DNA from: Steromphala cineraria
Taxonomy: Eukaryota; Mollusca; Gastropoda; Trochida; Trochidae
Assembly: GCA_916613615.1 (NCBI GenBank)
Contig: OU744728.1
Span: forward strand, 33,371,950-33,435,949
Direction of reading: 5' to 3'
DNA: 64,000 nucleotides
Part shown: in pieces, positions 10,630-21,500 of the stretch
How the letters are laid out: every line of letters starts with the position of its first letter
Position numbering within the stretch: position 1 is the first letter of the stretch
Notes under the pieces: model-generated
The model's database searches: none
The model's input: the letters and a program-made list of their open reading frames with translations, nothing else
Told to the model about the DNA's origin: nothing
Made by a program: the position numbers and the translations under genes

Positions 10630-11540
10630 GTCCTATCAGCCAGTCCGGAATTGTTACGCTTCTCTCTAGACTCTCGGCATGAGACCAAAGCTCCGCCAGA
10701 GCTTGCTGAACTGGTCTCATCCTCAGTCGAGCCCTCCAAACTATGTTCCCCAGCAAACGGAGCCACATCAGAGCTGGGTGGGCAGGAGACTGAAGGAACC
10801 GGTGACACATAGGGACACCTGGAGCAAGGGAAACTAAGCCCGTCGTTGTTTTGAATCTGGCCCCTAGGAACACTAGGTCCTGAGAGGGGGTAAGATCTGA
10901 CTTTTTGATATTTATGATCCAACCCAGATGGAGAAGAATGTTCTGCACGTCTTGGGTGGCTATCTCGTTCAACACCTGGGACAAAGCCCTGATTAGCCAG
11001 TCGTCGAGGTAGGGGTGCGATCGGGCAACCTTTGCTGGAATAAGCATAAATTTGGTGAACACCCTTGGCGGTGTGAAAATGCCGAAGGGGAGCACCCGGA
11101 ACTGATAACACACCCTGTAGAAAGCAAATGGGGGTGCATCGGTACATGAAGGTACGCGTCCTTGAGGTCGATTGACGCTATCACTGATCTCAGAGATTCC
11201 ATCTTGAACGATATGGTACCTCTAGCATCTTGTTCAGATGTGTGAGATTCAGAATGGGCCTGAAACCTCCGTCATTCTTGGTGACTAGGTAGTAGGTCGA
11301 GTAATACCCAAAGGAACTATCTCTTTGGCCGCCTTGTCGAGCAGAGCTCCTCTGGGGAGGTCGGCACAGGCATCTCCTCACTCCAGTAAAAGAAGGTTGC
11401 CCAATCTTCCAGTGAGGCAACTGTCCGTCCCTGAGCGTGCCCCCACCTTTCCCTCTCTGTTGCTGACCTTTCACGTTGGGAATTTGAGAATTCCACTGCG
11501 AATAGGTCTGGGCAGGTGAGACTGGACCTCAATCAGCTGC
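10630..11540 (-). pseudogene. DIRS reverse transcriptase domain, frameshifted
   Basis: Three adjacent minus-strand frames join to one DIRS-like RT. The first (11474-11190) reads YYLVTKNDGGFRPILNLTHL, the start of the fingers. The second (11202-11093) reads IASIDLKDAYLHVPMHP with the first catalytic Asp. The third (11113-10620) reads YQFRVLPFGIFTPPRVFTKF, then HPYLDDWLI with the catalytic Asp pair, then LGWIINIKKSDLTPSQ. The enzyme would copy the element's RNA into DNA. At least two frameshifts separate the blocks. All motif residues are still present, so the decay is recent or mild. Upstream it continues to the LINE insertion, downstream to the unexplained segment at 10070-10615. Confidence 0.9.
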
Positions 11541-11587
11541 TTTTGGAGCCCCACCTGAGTGGTCTGCTACTTCCCTTCATTTATTTA

Positions 11588-13660
11588 TTTTTTTTTTTTT
11601 TTTTTTTTTTTTATTTTCCATATTTTGTGATACAGGCAAAATACAACAGCATACGACAAACACAAAGAAATACATGAATACATTATAACATTAAAATCCA
11701 CAATTGGCTGACAAAAATTATTTCATAGCATTATTTACCTAATAATAGATGTAATGTTGACCAAAATTTGAAAACATTTCTTCAGTTCCTGTTGAAAGAA
11801 AAACATATCTCGACATGTCATAGTAACGTGCAATTTCATTTTTTAAGTATTCCACCTTAGGTTTAAAACCATTTATGCTACATTTATAAATATATTGTTT
11901 GACTAATAAAATGATTGCATTAACAGGATTATTGTTTTTTCCTTTCATACCCAATATAATAACTTTGTTTGTAAATTCTAGTTTTAACTGGACTGAATTT
12001 AACCATGATTCAATTTCTTTCCATAATTTGAAGATAATTTTACATTCCCATAGCATATGGTTGATACTTTCTAGGTTTGTCTTACAAAATGGGCAAAATG
12101 GCGAGGGCGTATAACCAATTTTATGAAGAAATTGTCTTGTCGGAAGTATATTATGAATAATTCTGAGTTGCAACCATTTCAAGTCTGTGCTCTTAGAACA
12201 TTTATTAGCAATGATGTTAAAAATTTTCCAATCATTTTCAGTAAATTCAGTTTGTAAGATTCTTTCCCATTTTGAATAGCTTGGCAAGCGAACGAATTTT
12301 GAATCAATAAGGAAGGCATATAGTTTTTTGTTCCCAATGGTAGCATCGATGTTTAATATGTTAAAAGGATAAATAGGATCAGGTAATTTGTTTTTGAAAT
12401 TTTTTATGTTCAGTGATCGAGCATATGTCATTATGGCTCTTTTCACTGATTCATAAGTTAGAAAGTTAGTCTTTATTGGAAATGTATTGGAAAATTCTTC
12501 AAAAGTTAACATCCTGCCATCGACATGAAGCAAATCGTTCACAAAAACTACACCTTTACAATACCAGTCATAATACAAAAATGGATGACCATCGATGTTA
12601 ATACTGTCGTTGTTCCATATTGTCTGACATTGAATTTCTTCCTCAGTTACAATTTTTCTTTTATTCATTGATATAAAGTCTGACCATTCCAAGAGGATAT
12701 CTTTCCAAAATGAGTTAGTAGAGGAGGGGATTAAGTTATTTCTTATGAAAACACTTTCCGTTAAGAGAAAGGGCGTTTTCATTTTATGTTGATTATAAAA
12801 GAGATGTGTCCATTTAAAGTCATTTCCGCTAATTCTTTTAATCCATTTTAATTTTTGTGACGATATGATTTTTCTAATATTTGGTGCTTTTATCCCCCCA
12901 TGCTCTGGATTTAACATCATTACATCTCTCTTTACCTTGTCCGGTTTATTTCTCCATATGAAGTTAAAACATCTTTTTTGCAGTTTTTCAATGACAAGCT
13001 TTTTGGGATTTGGCAAAGATGAAAATAAATGATTCAGCTTTGGTAGTAAGAGTGATTTAAGAACAGTATTTCTTCCATATGGGGTTAAAGTACGAGCTGT
13101 CCAAATATTCATTTGCCTGTCAATCTGAGCAAGCTTTTCGTTGTAGTTTTTATCAACCATATGTTCGACATCAATATCAAATTGTATGCCTAGAAGGGTG
13201 AAGTTTGTTTCTGACCAGTCGAAGTTCCATTCTTTACACATCTTATATCGAGATCTCTTTTTGGAGCCTATCCATATTAATTTAGTTTTATCTATGTTGA
13301 CTTTCAGTCCTGAAAAACGGGCAAAAAGTTCTAAAGTGTTTAAAGCTGCATAGAGACTTTTTTCGGATCCATCTAATGTGAGAGTTGTATCATCTGCGAA
13401 CTGCGAAAGAAGATATTCTATATTTCCTAGTTTAATTCCTTTTATGTTTTTATTATTACGTATCATAATACCCAAGATTTCTACACACAACAGAAAGATA
13501 TAGGGCGCTATCGGGTCCCCCTGGCGACAACCCCGGCTTATTTTAAAAGGACTTGATGCAAATCCATTAACCAGCACTCTAGATTCAATATCATTATAGA
13601 ACGTTTCTATCCAGTGTGAAATACTGGATCCAAAGTTAAAAAACTTTAGAACTTTTATGG
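11588..13660 (-). mobile_element. 5'-truncated L1/Tx1-like LINE inserted in DIRS
   Basis: A 25-base T run on the plus strand (11588-11612) is the poly-A tail of a minus-strand insertion. It is followed by about 125 bp of 3' untranslated sequence and then the long RT frame. The 5' end falls near 13655-13672, where the LINE reading KVLKFFNFGSSISHW meets DIRS gag sequence reading VAVHSAYMA. I see no clear target duplication. 5' truncation and a poly-A end are the normal result of target-primed reverse transcription. Confidence 0.88.
11739..13577 (-). CDS. LINE ORF2 fragment: reverse transcriptase and zinc-finger tail (partial)
   Basis: An uninterrupted 612-codon frame on the minus strand. The listed start is only the first Met. 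The frame stays open upstream through HWIETFYNDIESRV to the truncation point near 13655, so this is the C-terminal part of a larger ORF2 that has lost its endonuclease. Near residue 12 is KISRGCRQGDPIAPYIF and at residues 60-63 FADD, the catalytic core of L1/Tx1-type RT. The thumb and connection follow. At roughly residues 465-520 is a zf-RVT-like tail with CPFC and HMLWEC. The protein would copy LINE RNA at a nicked target. The absence of stops suggests a young insertion, but with no 5' half and no promoter it is not expected to be active. Confidence 0.85.
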   Translation of the reverse strand: MLVNGFASSPFKISRGCRQGDPIAPYIFLLCVEILGIMIRNNKNIKGIKLGNIEYLLSQFADDTTLTLDGSEKSLYAALNTLELFARFSGLKVNIDKTKLIWIGSKKRSRYKMCKEWNFDWSETNFTLLGIQFDIDVEHMVDKNYNEKLAQIDRQMNIWTARTLTPYGRNTVLKSLLLPKLNHLFSSLPNPKKLVIEKLQKRCFNFIWRNKPDKVKRDVMMLNPEHGGIKAPNIRKIISSQKLKWIKRISGNDFKWTHLFYNQHKMKTPFLLTESVFIRNNLIPSSTNSFWKDILLEWSDFISMNKRKIVTEEEIQCQTIWNNDSINIDGHPFLYYDWYCKGVVFVNDLLHVDGRMLTFEEFSNTFPIKTNFLTYESVKRAIMTYARSLNIKNFKNKLPDPIYPFNILNIDATIGNKKLYAFLIDSKFVRLPSYSKWERILQTEFTENDWKIFNIIANKCSKSTDLKWLQLRIIHNILPTRQFLHKIGYTPSPFCPFCKTNLESINHMLWECKIIFKLWKEIESWLNSVQLKLEFTNKVIILGMKGKNNNPVNAIILLVKQYIYKCSINGFKPKVEYLKNEIARYYDMSRYVFLSTGTEEMFSNFGQHYIYY

Positions 13661-13673
13661 ACTTGGCAAGGAG

Positions 13674-14731
13674 CTAAGCCATATAAGCCGAGTGCACAGC
13701 GACACGTAGCTGTTGGCAGGCATTTCGGTACATACTCTCGTAAGAGACGAAATCCGCCTTCAGTGTGACACTGGCCGCTTTGAAGGGTGGCAGCCGCTGG
13801 CCCCGGACCCCGATAAGGTCCAACACATCATCATCTATGTCCGGGACGTCGAACAATCCTGCCTCCCCCAACAGGTACCTCTAAACGAGCAAGCTTACTG
13901 CGCATCTCTCTCAGGGCCAACGCAGCAGGAAAACCTGTAGGATCAGCCTCCGAGTCCACATCAACCTCCATCTCATCCTCGTAATCCCCCTCGGGCAACT
14001 CCGGATCTTTCGTTCTGGAATCGTCCAACGAGGGATCCGCAGGAATCAATCGAGGCCGGATATGAACCCGGACGGCCAAGTCTACGACTTCGAACTGTTC
14101 CAGGGAAGGGGCAGGTTTGGAGGGAGTGCAGGTGTCCCTGATGCCGAAGTGCCAGGAACCTGAATCTGTGGGGTGCCGGTCCCCCCCGACGACTCGACTG
14201 GGTTAGCCTCGAGGCCCTGTCCAGAACCGGACCCCGAAGGGCCGGCCAGCTGATCATCGAGCACTGAACGGAATGCTGATGGGCGCAATTCTTTACGCAT
14301 TTGCGCCATCAGGTCTCCGAGCAGTTCCTAATCATTTGACCCTTAACGATTGTGTTAATGACATCAAGGTTATTAGGGTTAGCGACAAGACGAGCCCTAG
14401 TCGAGGCCAGTCGGCCCCCCGCATCCGAGTCTGAACACCGAGAGTCTGACGGGATCGGGGGAGACCCAACTGGCGCTCCTTCTTACCCTTCTTTCCCTTT
14501 TTCTTCGAGGGGGGGATGGCTGTGCGAGGGTTACCTCCTGCCTGTATCACCTGCAGGAAGAAAGTGGCGTCGGGGCTCCTCCTCCTCCTTGTCTTCTCGA
14601 CAAACCCCCGGCAGGTCGTACACTCCGAATCATCGTGATTGTCGATGACCAGGCAGAGTAGGCAGCACTCATGTGGGTCAGAGACTGGCAGAGTGCTCCC
14701 ACAGTTATAGCATATTTTTAACGCCTGAAAA
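13674..14731 (-). pseudogene. DIRS gag-like ORF1, frameshifted and cut by LINE
   Basis: The minus strand starts around 14731 with ICYNCGSTLPVSDPHECCLL, then CLVIDNHDDSECTTCRGF. This Cys/His-rich N-terminus is typical of DIRS ORF1. A basic run KKKGKKGKK follows (about 14500). Further on come MAQMRKELRPSAFRSVLDDQ (14309), a Gly/Ser/Pro-rich linker and an acidic stretch GDYEDEMEVDVDSEADP (about 13990). The C-terminal part reads VLDLIGVRGQRLPPFKAASV up to AYMA, where the LINE begins. The protein is presumed to package element RNA. At least two frameshifts are needed to read it through. No in-frame Met is obvious at the upstream end. Confidence 0.75.
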
Positions 14732-15334
14732 GATCGATCATAAAATGTTTACTGTCGAAAAGACTAAATGGGGAATGGTAAAAAACCACTAATTAAAAAA
14801 CCTAAAACTAAGCTACCCAAAGCTAGAAGGTAATATAGCGCGACCAACATGTTATGTGAAACCATCAAGGGCAAGCAACAATAACAATACGGCCTGAAAA
14901 GGAAAAGAACATGTAAACAACATCATTTGCCCTGCCGCACGAATAATTTTCACCAAGAAGAAAATTTAAAGTGGTGGCAAATTCCTGTCAGCACATATAA
15001 AAGGATGCTTGATTTAGACAAAATTCTAAAACAAGTGCCAAACACAACAAACTCCAAACGAAAAATATCTATTTTCCACTAGCAGGAAAAAAAAAATTTC
15101 GAGAATCCGCCATGTTTGTCGATTTCCTGCACCAAAGCACAACACGTGGTCGTGTCTAGTTTGGAAAATTCCTAAGTCACAACATGAGGAATGCAAGAAT
15201 GTGAACCTATTCTACTTCTAATAAAGAAAGGTATACCAAACATACAGCTTCCTTGTCCATTTCCCGTTTTCTTTACAGAGAAAAAACTTAGCAATAATTA
15301 TCTGCCCCTGTTGCCATAGCTACCGCTTTGTGAG
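14732..15334 (-). other. DIRS leader region
   Basis: Non-coding DNA between the gag-like frame and the right terminal repeat. On the minus strand cttttcag lies just before the Cys-rich coding start. I see no other feature. Confidence 0.5.
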
Positions 15335-15415
15335 GGGCCCCTTTGAGATGGTCAAATGATAACAAACACGTTTTTGATGTTGTTTTTTGTCACAACCTGT
15401 CATATTAACAAAAAT

Positions 15416-16929
15416 AGAGCCATTGGCTTTGTAGCTCATCAGGCTTCATCATCAATTATGCTGTAGAGTGTGGCCAATGTGATTCCCCCTTTGTAGAGGC
15501 CACAGGGGCACCAATCACAAAATTAAGTATATAGGCGACAAGTTTCAGTTTTCTAGGACTTATACTTCAGGAGAAGAACATGAAAATAGATTTGAAGGAC
15601 GTTCCTGTTGCCTTTATTAGGGGCAACAGGGTCACCAAAGCTACAATTCATAATCCTCACTAGTCAAGGAGTCTGTACACAAAGTTTCAGCATTCTAGGC
15701 CTTATGCTTCTGGAAAAGACTATGAAAATAGGTTTTTAAGGCATGGCATCTGTGGCCCTTATGAGGGGTCACAGGGTAACCAAAGCTACAATTTATAATC
15801 TCCACCAGTCAAGGAGTCTGCAAACAAAGTTTCAGCTTTCTAGGCCTCATGGTTCTGGAGAAGAAGATGAAAATAGGTTTCTAGGGCATGGCATCTGTGG
15901 CCCTTATTAGGGGTCACAAGGCAACCAAAGCTACAATTTATAATCCTCACTAGCCAAGGAGTCTGTACACAAAGTTTCAGCTTTCTAGGCCTTATGCTTC
16001 TGGAGAAGAATATGACAATAGGTTTTTAGGGCGTGGCATATGTGGCCCTTATTAGGGGTCACAGGACCACCAAAGCTACAATTTATAATCCTCACTCTTC
16101 AAAGAGGCTATACACAAAGTTTCAGCTTTCTAGGCCTCATGGTTCTGGAGAAGAAGATGAAAATAGGCTTTTAGGGCATTGCTCCTGTGGCCCTTATTAG
16201 GAATCACAGGGCCACTTAAGCTACAATTTATAATCCTCACTAGCCAAGGAGTCTGTACACAAAGTTTCAGCTTTCTAGGCCTTATGGTTCTGGAGAAGAA
16301 GATGAAAATAGGTTTTTAGGGCGTAGACCCTGTGGCCCTTATTAGGAATCACAGGGCCACTAAAGCTACAATTTATAATCCTCACTAGCCAAGGAGTCTG
16401 TACACAAAGTTTCAGCTTTCTAGGCCTTATCGTCGCCTTTATTGCAAAACCTTGAAAATCCTCATTTTGGCCAATGTTGCATATTCAAGGTTTTGCAATA
16501 AAAGCGACGTTATGCTTCTGGAGAAGAAGATGAAAATGGGTTTTTAGGGTGTGGCCCCTGTGGCCCTTATTTGGGGTCACAGGGCTAACGAAGCTACAAT
16601 TTATAACTTCACTAGTCAAGGAGTCTGTACACAAAGTTTCAGCTTTCTAGGCTTTATGGTTCTGGAGAAGAAAATGAAAATGGGTTTTTAGGGTGTGGCC
16701 CCTGTGGCCCTTATTAGGGGTCACAGGGCCACCAAAGCTACAATTTATAATCCTCACTAGCCAAGGAGTCTGTAGTTTCGAAGTTTCAGCTTTCTAGGCC
16801 TTATGGTTCTGGAGAAGAAGTCGCAATTCCACAAAGTTTACGGACGGATGGATGGACGGACGGACGGACGCCAGACACCATGCTATGCCACAAGCCCATT
16901 GGACCTTACAGGCCAGATGAGCTAAAAAT
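15416..16929 (+). mobile_element. Pearl/HINE-like element, copy 2, inserted in DIRS terminus
   Basis: It begins agagccattggctttgtagc and ends gccagatgagctaaaaat after an ACGG tract (16846-16870), like copy 1 at 1798-5518. The core has about eight units of ~144 bp. The AAAAAT at the junction occurs at 15410-15415 and again at 16924-16929. The intact DIRS left terminus has it once (ATTTTT at 8339-8344). The core contains a 79 bp foldback at 16431-16509. There is no coding capacity, so it would need a Helentron in trans. The class is inferred from structure. Confidence 0.8.
16431..16509. mobile_element. 79 bp foldback insertion with TTAT duplication
   Basis: The arms cgtcgcctttattgcaaaac (continuing cttgaa) and their reverse complement pair over 26 bases with one mismatch around a ~27-base loop. 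TTAT flanks it at 16427-16430 and 16510-16513. Deleting it with one TTAT restores the normal unit text taggccttatgcttctgg. It looks like a minimal MITE. Confidence 0.8.
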
Positions 16930-17139
16930 GCAGATTTTATTCAGTAAGTACCCCAAGGAAGATCCCCTTCTGAAAAAGAATCGTAAATTATTCGTATATG
17001 TTTTATAGCGTTTCAGCATGAAAAGCTATGAATTTTCGCACAAGTGAAATTGCTATTCAAAAATGTTTACAAATCTATACAATGAACTATTCGTGACAAT
17101 TAATCTCGTAGTGAAACAGTGCATTACTGGTAATTAACC

Positions 17140-17280
17140 GGGGATGTAGCTCAGTGGTAGAGTGTCCGATTGTCATCTGGGTTCGATTCCCGTCGCGTCA
17201 TACCTGCAAAATGCACAAAATGAATTTCCAATAGGTTTATACTGAGGCCAATAAAGTGTTATGATTATTATTATTATAAT
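17140..17280 (+). mobile_element. tRNA-derived SINE
   Basis: The head reads ggggatgtagctcagtggta and contains a pol III A-box-like tagctcagtgg (17147). A B box ggttcgattcc lies at 17180-17190. The anticodon-arm region is shortened, so it is not a functional tRNA. A short body follows, ending in an ATT-rich simple tail (17262-17280). It is probably a SINE whose partner LINE I cannot name. Confidence 0.6.
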
Positions 17281-17389
17281 CATTGTTATTGTACACACTG
17301 AACAAAGCTGATGACGTCACTTGCCCAAGGTCTTTTTCTTTGTTTTCCCTGAGTATCAAAGTCACTTTGTGACAACCCGCTATTATGAT
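17281..17389. other. Short unassigned spacer
   Basis: Nothing recognised between the SINE tail and the second tandem-core element. Confidence 0.35.
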
Positions 17390-18090
17390 ATGTTTGTAAT
17401 AATTATCTAGAGATTAAAAAACCTTCAAAGTTCTATGGTGACCTCAAAAATATAATGAAGGTCGTTGTAGTGAACTTTTGTGTAGGCTATAAACAAAATT
17501 TACACTGAGTGCAACAGTTCTAGGGGATTTGTCAAAGTAACGTGGTGACCTATATATAAAATTAACAATCTGGAGGTTGTTACATACATATGTGGTGACC
17601 TATTTATAAAATTAACAATCTGGAGGTTGTTACATACATATATATACATGTTTATATAAATAAGCAAATGCTTAAACCCCCAATGTATGTTGTGACCAAA
17701 TTCTGAAGGCATTGAGTGCAATATGGTTTGTCTCATTAACACCACATTAAAATTTGGTAAAAGTGCTGTTGTGATCTTGAAAATCAGGTCAAGGTCATCT
17801 AACATGACTGATGTCTGTGTAATCTCCAAATATAGGCTGTGACCATATCAGAAGACCTGAGTGCAATGGTTTATGAGATAACGCATTAACAACAGTTTCA
17901 AAAGAGGTCAATGTGCTGTGGTGACCTTGAAAATAAGGTCATGGTCAACAAAAAGGACTGTTTTTTTTCGTATTCCCCTGATGTTGGCTGTCACCATTCT
18001 AGTGTCTTTGGTTGTACGATTCATGTAATATAGCAATAACAAGAATCCGGACATAACTATAGACATATGGACACTGCTAAATACAACATT
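17390..18090 (+). mobile_element. Tandem-core element, family 2, second copy (decayed)
   Basis: It shares blocks with 260-1095: gtgaccttgaaaataaggtc, gaccaaattctgaaggcatt, gtctgtgtaatctcc and finally aacaagaatccggacata. A local duplication of about 54 bp containing aattaacaatctggaggttg lies at 17540-17650. The end near 18078-18090 (aatacaacattttgg) lacks the GC-rich terminal hairpin of copy 1, so it is probably truncated. Confidence 0.55.
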
Positions 18091-18577
18091 TTGGCAGTAC
18101 AAACAAAGATGGGAAAAAGAAGGCTAGCTGGGACAGAAACTCCTTATGTAGATACAAACAAAAGATGGGGAAGAAATAGTATAACTTACAGTTTGGTTCT
18201 TAGATTTGGCCATCCTTTTTGCTTGGTGTCCCTTAAAATTTTGAGAAGTAGGAACCTATCATCATTGCAAGGGGTCCATTCTGCCCAGAAAGCCAAAAGA
18301 ACCCCCTTTACTGACCCCCTAGCTATAGGAACACCACTGACTAGGCCAGAATCGCCCCCATTTTCATAAAAACAAAGGGTGCGATTGAAATAGAACACCT
18401 ATATATGTCTGTGTCTCCTCCCTGTAAAGAGACTAATGGGAAGTAGCTGTGTGGAACAAGGGTTTCAATAGTTGTATATAATAAAGAAAACCAAGGAAGT
18501 TTTCATTGCAGGTTAGAATTTTCCATCTAGATTATTGTGGTCATATTTGTTAACAATATGGACAAAAGATAGGGAAA
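18091..18577. other. Unassigned DNA before the minisatellite
   Basis: Overlapping short open frames on both strands (18067-18398) show no recognisable domain. I see no RNA gene or repeat. Confidence 0.4.
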
Positions 18578-21500
18578 GATTGAGTCTATGGGTAGAAGTT
18601 CAGCCTTAGTGTAGGAGAGACTTTCCCAAGGGATGATTGAGTCTAGGGGCGAAAGTTCGGGCAAGGAGTAGGAGAGACTGTCCCCAATGCAGATTGTGAC
18701 TAGGGGCCAAAGTTCGGCCTAGGAGTAGGGGAGATTTTCCCAAATGCAGATTGAGTCTAGGGGCGAAAGTTCGGGCTAGGAGTAGGAGAGACTTTCCCAA
18801 ATGCAGATTGAGTCTAGGGGCGAAAGTTCAGGCTAGGATTGGGAGAGACTTTCCCGGATGCAGATTGAGTCTAAGAGCGAAAGTTCGGGCTAGGAGTAGG
18901 AGAGACTTTCCCCAATGCAGATTGAGTCTAGGGGTGAAAGTTGGGCCTGGGGGTAGGAGAGACTTTCCCGGATGCAGATTGAGTCTAGGAGCGAAAGTTC
19001 GGGCTAGGAGTAGGAGAGACTTTCCCCAATGCAGATTGAGTCTAGGGGCGAAAGTTCGGTATAGTAGGAGAGACTTTCCCCAATGCAGATTGAGTCTAGG
19101 GGCAAAAGTTGGGGCTAGGAGTGGGAGAGATTTTCCCTAGGGAAGATTGAGTCTAGGGGCGAAAGTTCAGCCTTAGTGTAGGAGAGATTTTCCCAAGGGA
19201 TGATTGAGTCTAGGGGCAAAAGTTCAGCCTTAGTGTAGGAGAGACTTTTTCCAATGCAGATTGAGTCTAGGGGCAAAGGTTCGGGCTAGGAGTAGGAGAG
19301 ACTTTTTCCAATGTAGATTGAGTCTAGAGCGAAAGTTCTGTTTAGGAGTAGGAGACACTTTCCCCAATGCAGATTGAGTCTAGGGGCGAAAGTTTGGGCT
19401 AGGAGTAAGAGAGACTTTCCCCAATGCAGATTGAGTCTAGGGGCGAAAGTTCGTTTTAGGAGTAGGAGAATTGTTTCAATGCAGATTGAGTCTAGGGGCG
19501 AAAGTTCGGTATAGGAGTAGGAGAGACTTTCCCCAATGCGAATCGAGTCTAGGGGCGAAAGTTTAGGCAAGGAGTAGGAGAGACTTTCCCCAGAAAAGAT
19601 TGAGTCTATGGGGGGAAAGTTCAGGCTAGGAGTAGAAGAGACTTTTCCCAATGCAGATTGAGGTTAGGGGCGAAAGTTCGGTATAGGAGTAGGAGAGACT
19701 TTCCCCAATGCGGATCGAGTCTAGGGGCGAAAGTTTAGGCAAGGAGTAGGAGAGACTTTCCCCAGAAAAAATATAGTCTATGGGGGGAAAGTTCAGGCTA
19801 GGAGTAGGAGAGACTTTCCCAATGCAGATTGAGTCTAGGGGCAAAAGATCGGTTTAGGAGTAGGATAGACTTTCCCCAATGCAGATTGAGTCTAGGGGTG
19901 GAAGTTAGGTTTAGGAGTAGGAGAGACTTTTCCCAATGCAGATTGAGTCTAGGGGCGAAATTTCGGCCTAGGAGTAGGAGAGACTTTTCCCAATGCAGAT
20001 TGAGTCTACAAGCGAAAGTTCGGGCTAGGAGTAGGAGAGACTTTCCCGGATGCAGATTGAGTCTAAGAGCGAAAGTTCGGGCTAGGGGTAGGAGAGATTT
20101 TCCCGGATGCAGATTGAGACTAGGGGCAAAAGTTCGGGCTAGGAGTAGGAGAGACTTTCCCCAATGCAGATTGAGTCTAGGAGCGAAAGTTCGGGCTAGG
20201 AGTAGGAGAGACTTTCCCGGATGCAGATTGAGTCTAGGAGCGAAAGTTCAGGCTAGGAGTAGGAGAGACTTTCCCCAATGCAGATTGAGTCTAGGGGCGA
20301 AAGTTCGGGCTAGGAGTAGGAGAGACTTTCCCGGATGCAGATTGAGTCTAGGGGCGAAAGTTCGGTATAGGAGTAGGAGAGACTTTCCCCAATGCAGATT
20401 GAGTCTAGGAGCGAAAGTTCGGGCTAGGAGTAGGAGAGACTTTCCCGGATGCAGATTGAGTCTAGGAGCGAAAGTTCGGGCTAGGAGTAGGAGAGACTTT
20501 CCCGGATGCAGATTGAGTCTACGAGCGAAAGTTCGGGCTAGGAGTAGGAAAGACTTTCCCGGATGCAGATTGAGTCTGCGAGCGAAAGTTCGGGCTAGGA
20601 GTAGGAGAGACTTTCCCGGATGCAGATTGAGACTAGGGGCAAAAGTTCGGGCTAGGAGTAGGAGAGACATTTTCCAATGTAGATTGAGTCTAGAGCGAAA
20701 GTTCGGTTTAGGAGTAGGAGAGACTTTCCCAGATGCAGATTGAGTCTAGGGGCGAAAGTTCGGGCTAGGAGTAGGAGAGACTTTCCTCAATGCAGATTGA
20801 GACTAGGGGCAAAAGTTCGGGCTAGGAGTAGGAGAGACATTTTCCAATGTAGATTGAGTCTAGGGGCGAAAGTTCGGGCTAGGAGTAGGAGAGACTTTCC
20901 CGGATGCAGATTGAGTCTTGGGGCGAAAGTTCGGGCTACGAGTAGGAGAGACTTTCCCCAATGCAGATTGAGTCTAGGGGTGGAAGTTAGGTTTAGGAGT
21001 AGGAGAGACTTTTCCCAATGCAGATTGAGTCTAGGGGCGAAATTTCGGCCTAGGAGTAGGAGAGACTTTTCCCAATGCAGATTGAGTCTACAAGCGAAAG
21101 TTCGGGCTAGGAGTAGGAGAGACTTTCCCAGATGCAGATTGAGTCTAAGAGCGAAAGTTCGGGCTAGGGGTAGGAGAGATTTTCCCGGATGCAGATTGAG
21201 ACTAGGGGCAAAAGTTCGGGCTAGGAGTAGGAGAGACTTTCCCCAATGCAGATTGAGTCTAGGAGCGAAAGTTCGGGCTAGGAGTAGGAGAGACTTTCCC
21301 GGATGCAGATTGAGTCTAGGAGCGAAAGTTCAGGCTAGGAGTAGGAGAGACTTTCCCCAATGCAGATTGAGTCTAGGGGCGAAAGTTCGGGCTAGGAGTA
21401 GGAGAGACTTTCCCGGATGCAGATTGAGTCTAGGGGCGAAAGTTCGGTATAGGAGTAGGAGAGACTTTCCCCAATGCAGATTGAGTCTAGGAGCGAAAGT

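Larger units (their letters stand above)
8288..16983 (-). mobile_element. DIRS-type tyrosine-recombinase retrotransposon, degraded and nested
   Basis: On the minus strand the coding order is a Cys-rich gag-like frame (14731-13674), reverse transcriptase (about 11540-10630), RNase H (10059-9850) and tyrosine recombinase (about 9850-9058). That is the gag-RT-RH-YR content of DIRS elements. The ends are inverted: 8288-8446 pairs with 15335-16983 once a later insertion is removed. An internal complementary region at 8498-8580 carries both outer ends fused. No target duplication is seen, as expected for recombinase-mediated integration. Without the LINE, the pearl/HINE element and the unexplained segment it would be roughly 4.5-5 kb. 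Several frameshifts and stops make this copy non-autonomous. Confidence 0.9.
15335..16983. repeat. DIRS right terminal inverted repeat, split by insertion
   Basis: The inner part (15335-15415) contains cacgtttttgatgttg and gtcacaacctgtcatattaa. The outer part (16930-16983) contains gcagattttattcagtaagt, accccaaggaagatcccctt and ends gaaaaagaatcg. Joined, they match the reverse complement of 8288-8446. The pearl/HINE-like element at 15416-16929 separates them. Confidence 0.85.

Noticed and set aside
11560..13680. Target-site duplication for the LINE
   Set aside because: Sequences flanking the poly-A tail and the 5' junction do not share a convincing direct repeat.
13713..13940. Plus-strand open frame antisense to the DIRS gag
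   Set aside because: It is a shadow of the minus-strand gag-like frame, which has the family motifs.
17140..17205. Functional tRNA gene
   Set aside because: The A and B boxes are present but the anticodon arm is too short and the acceptor ends pair poorly. A SINE head fits better.
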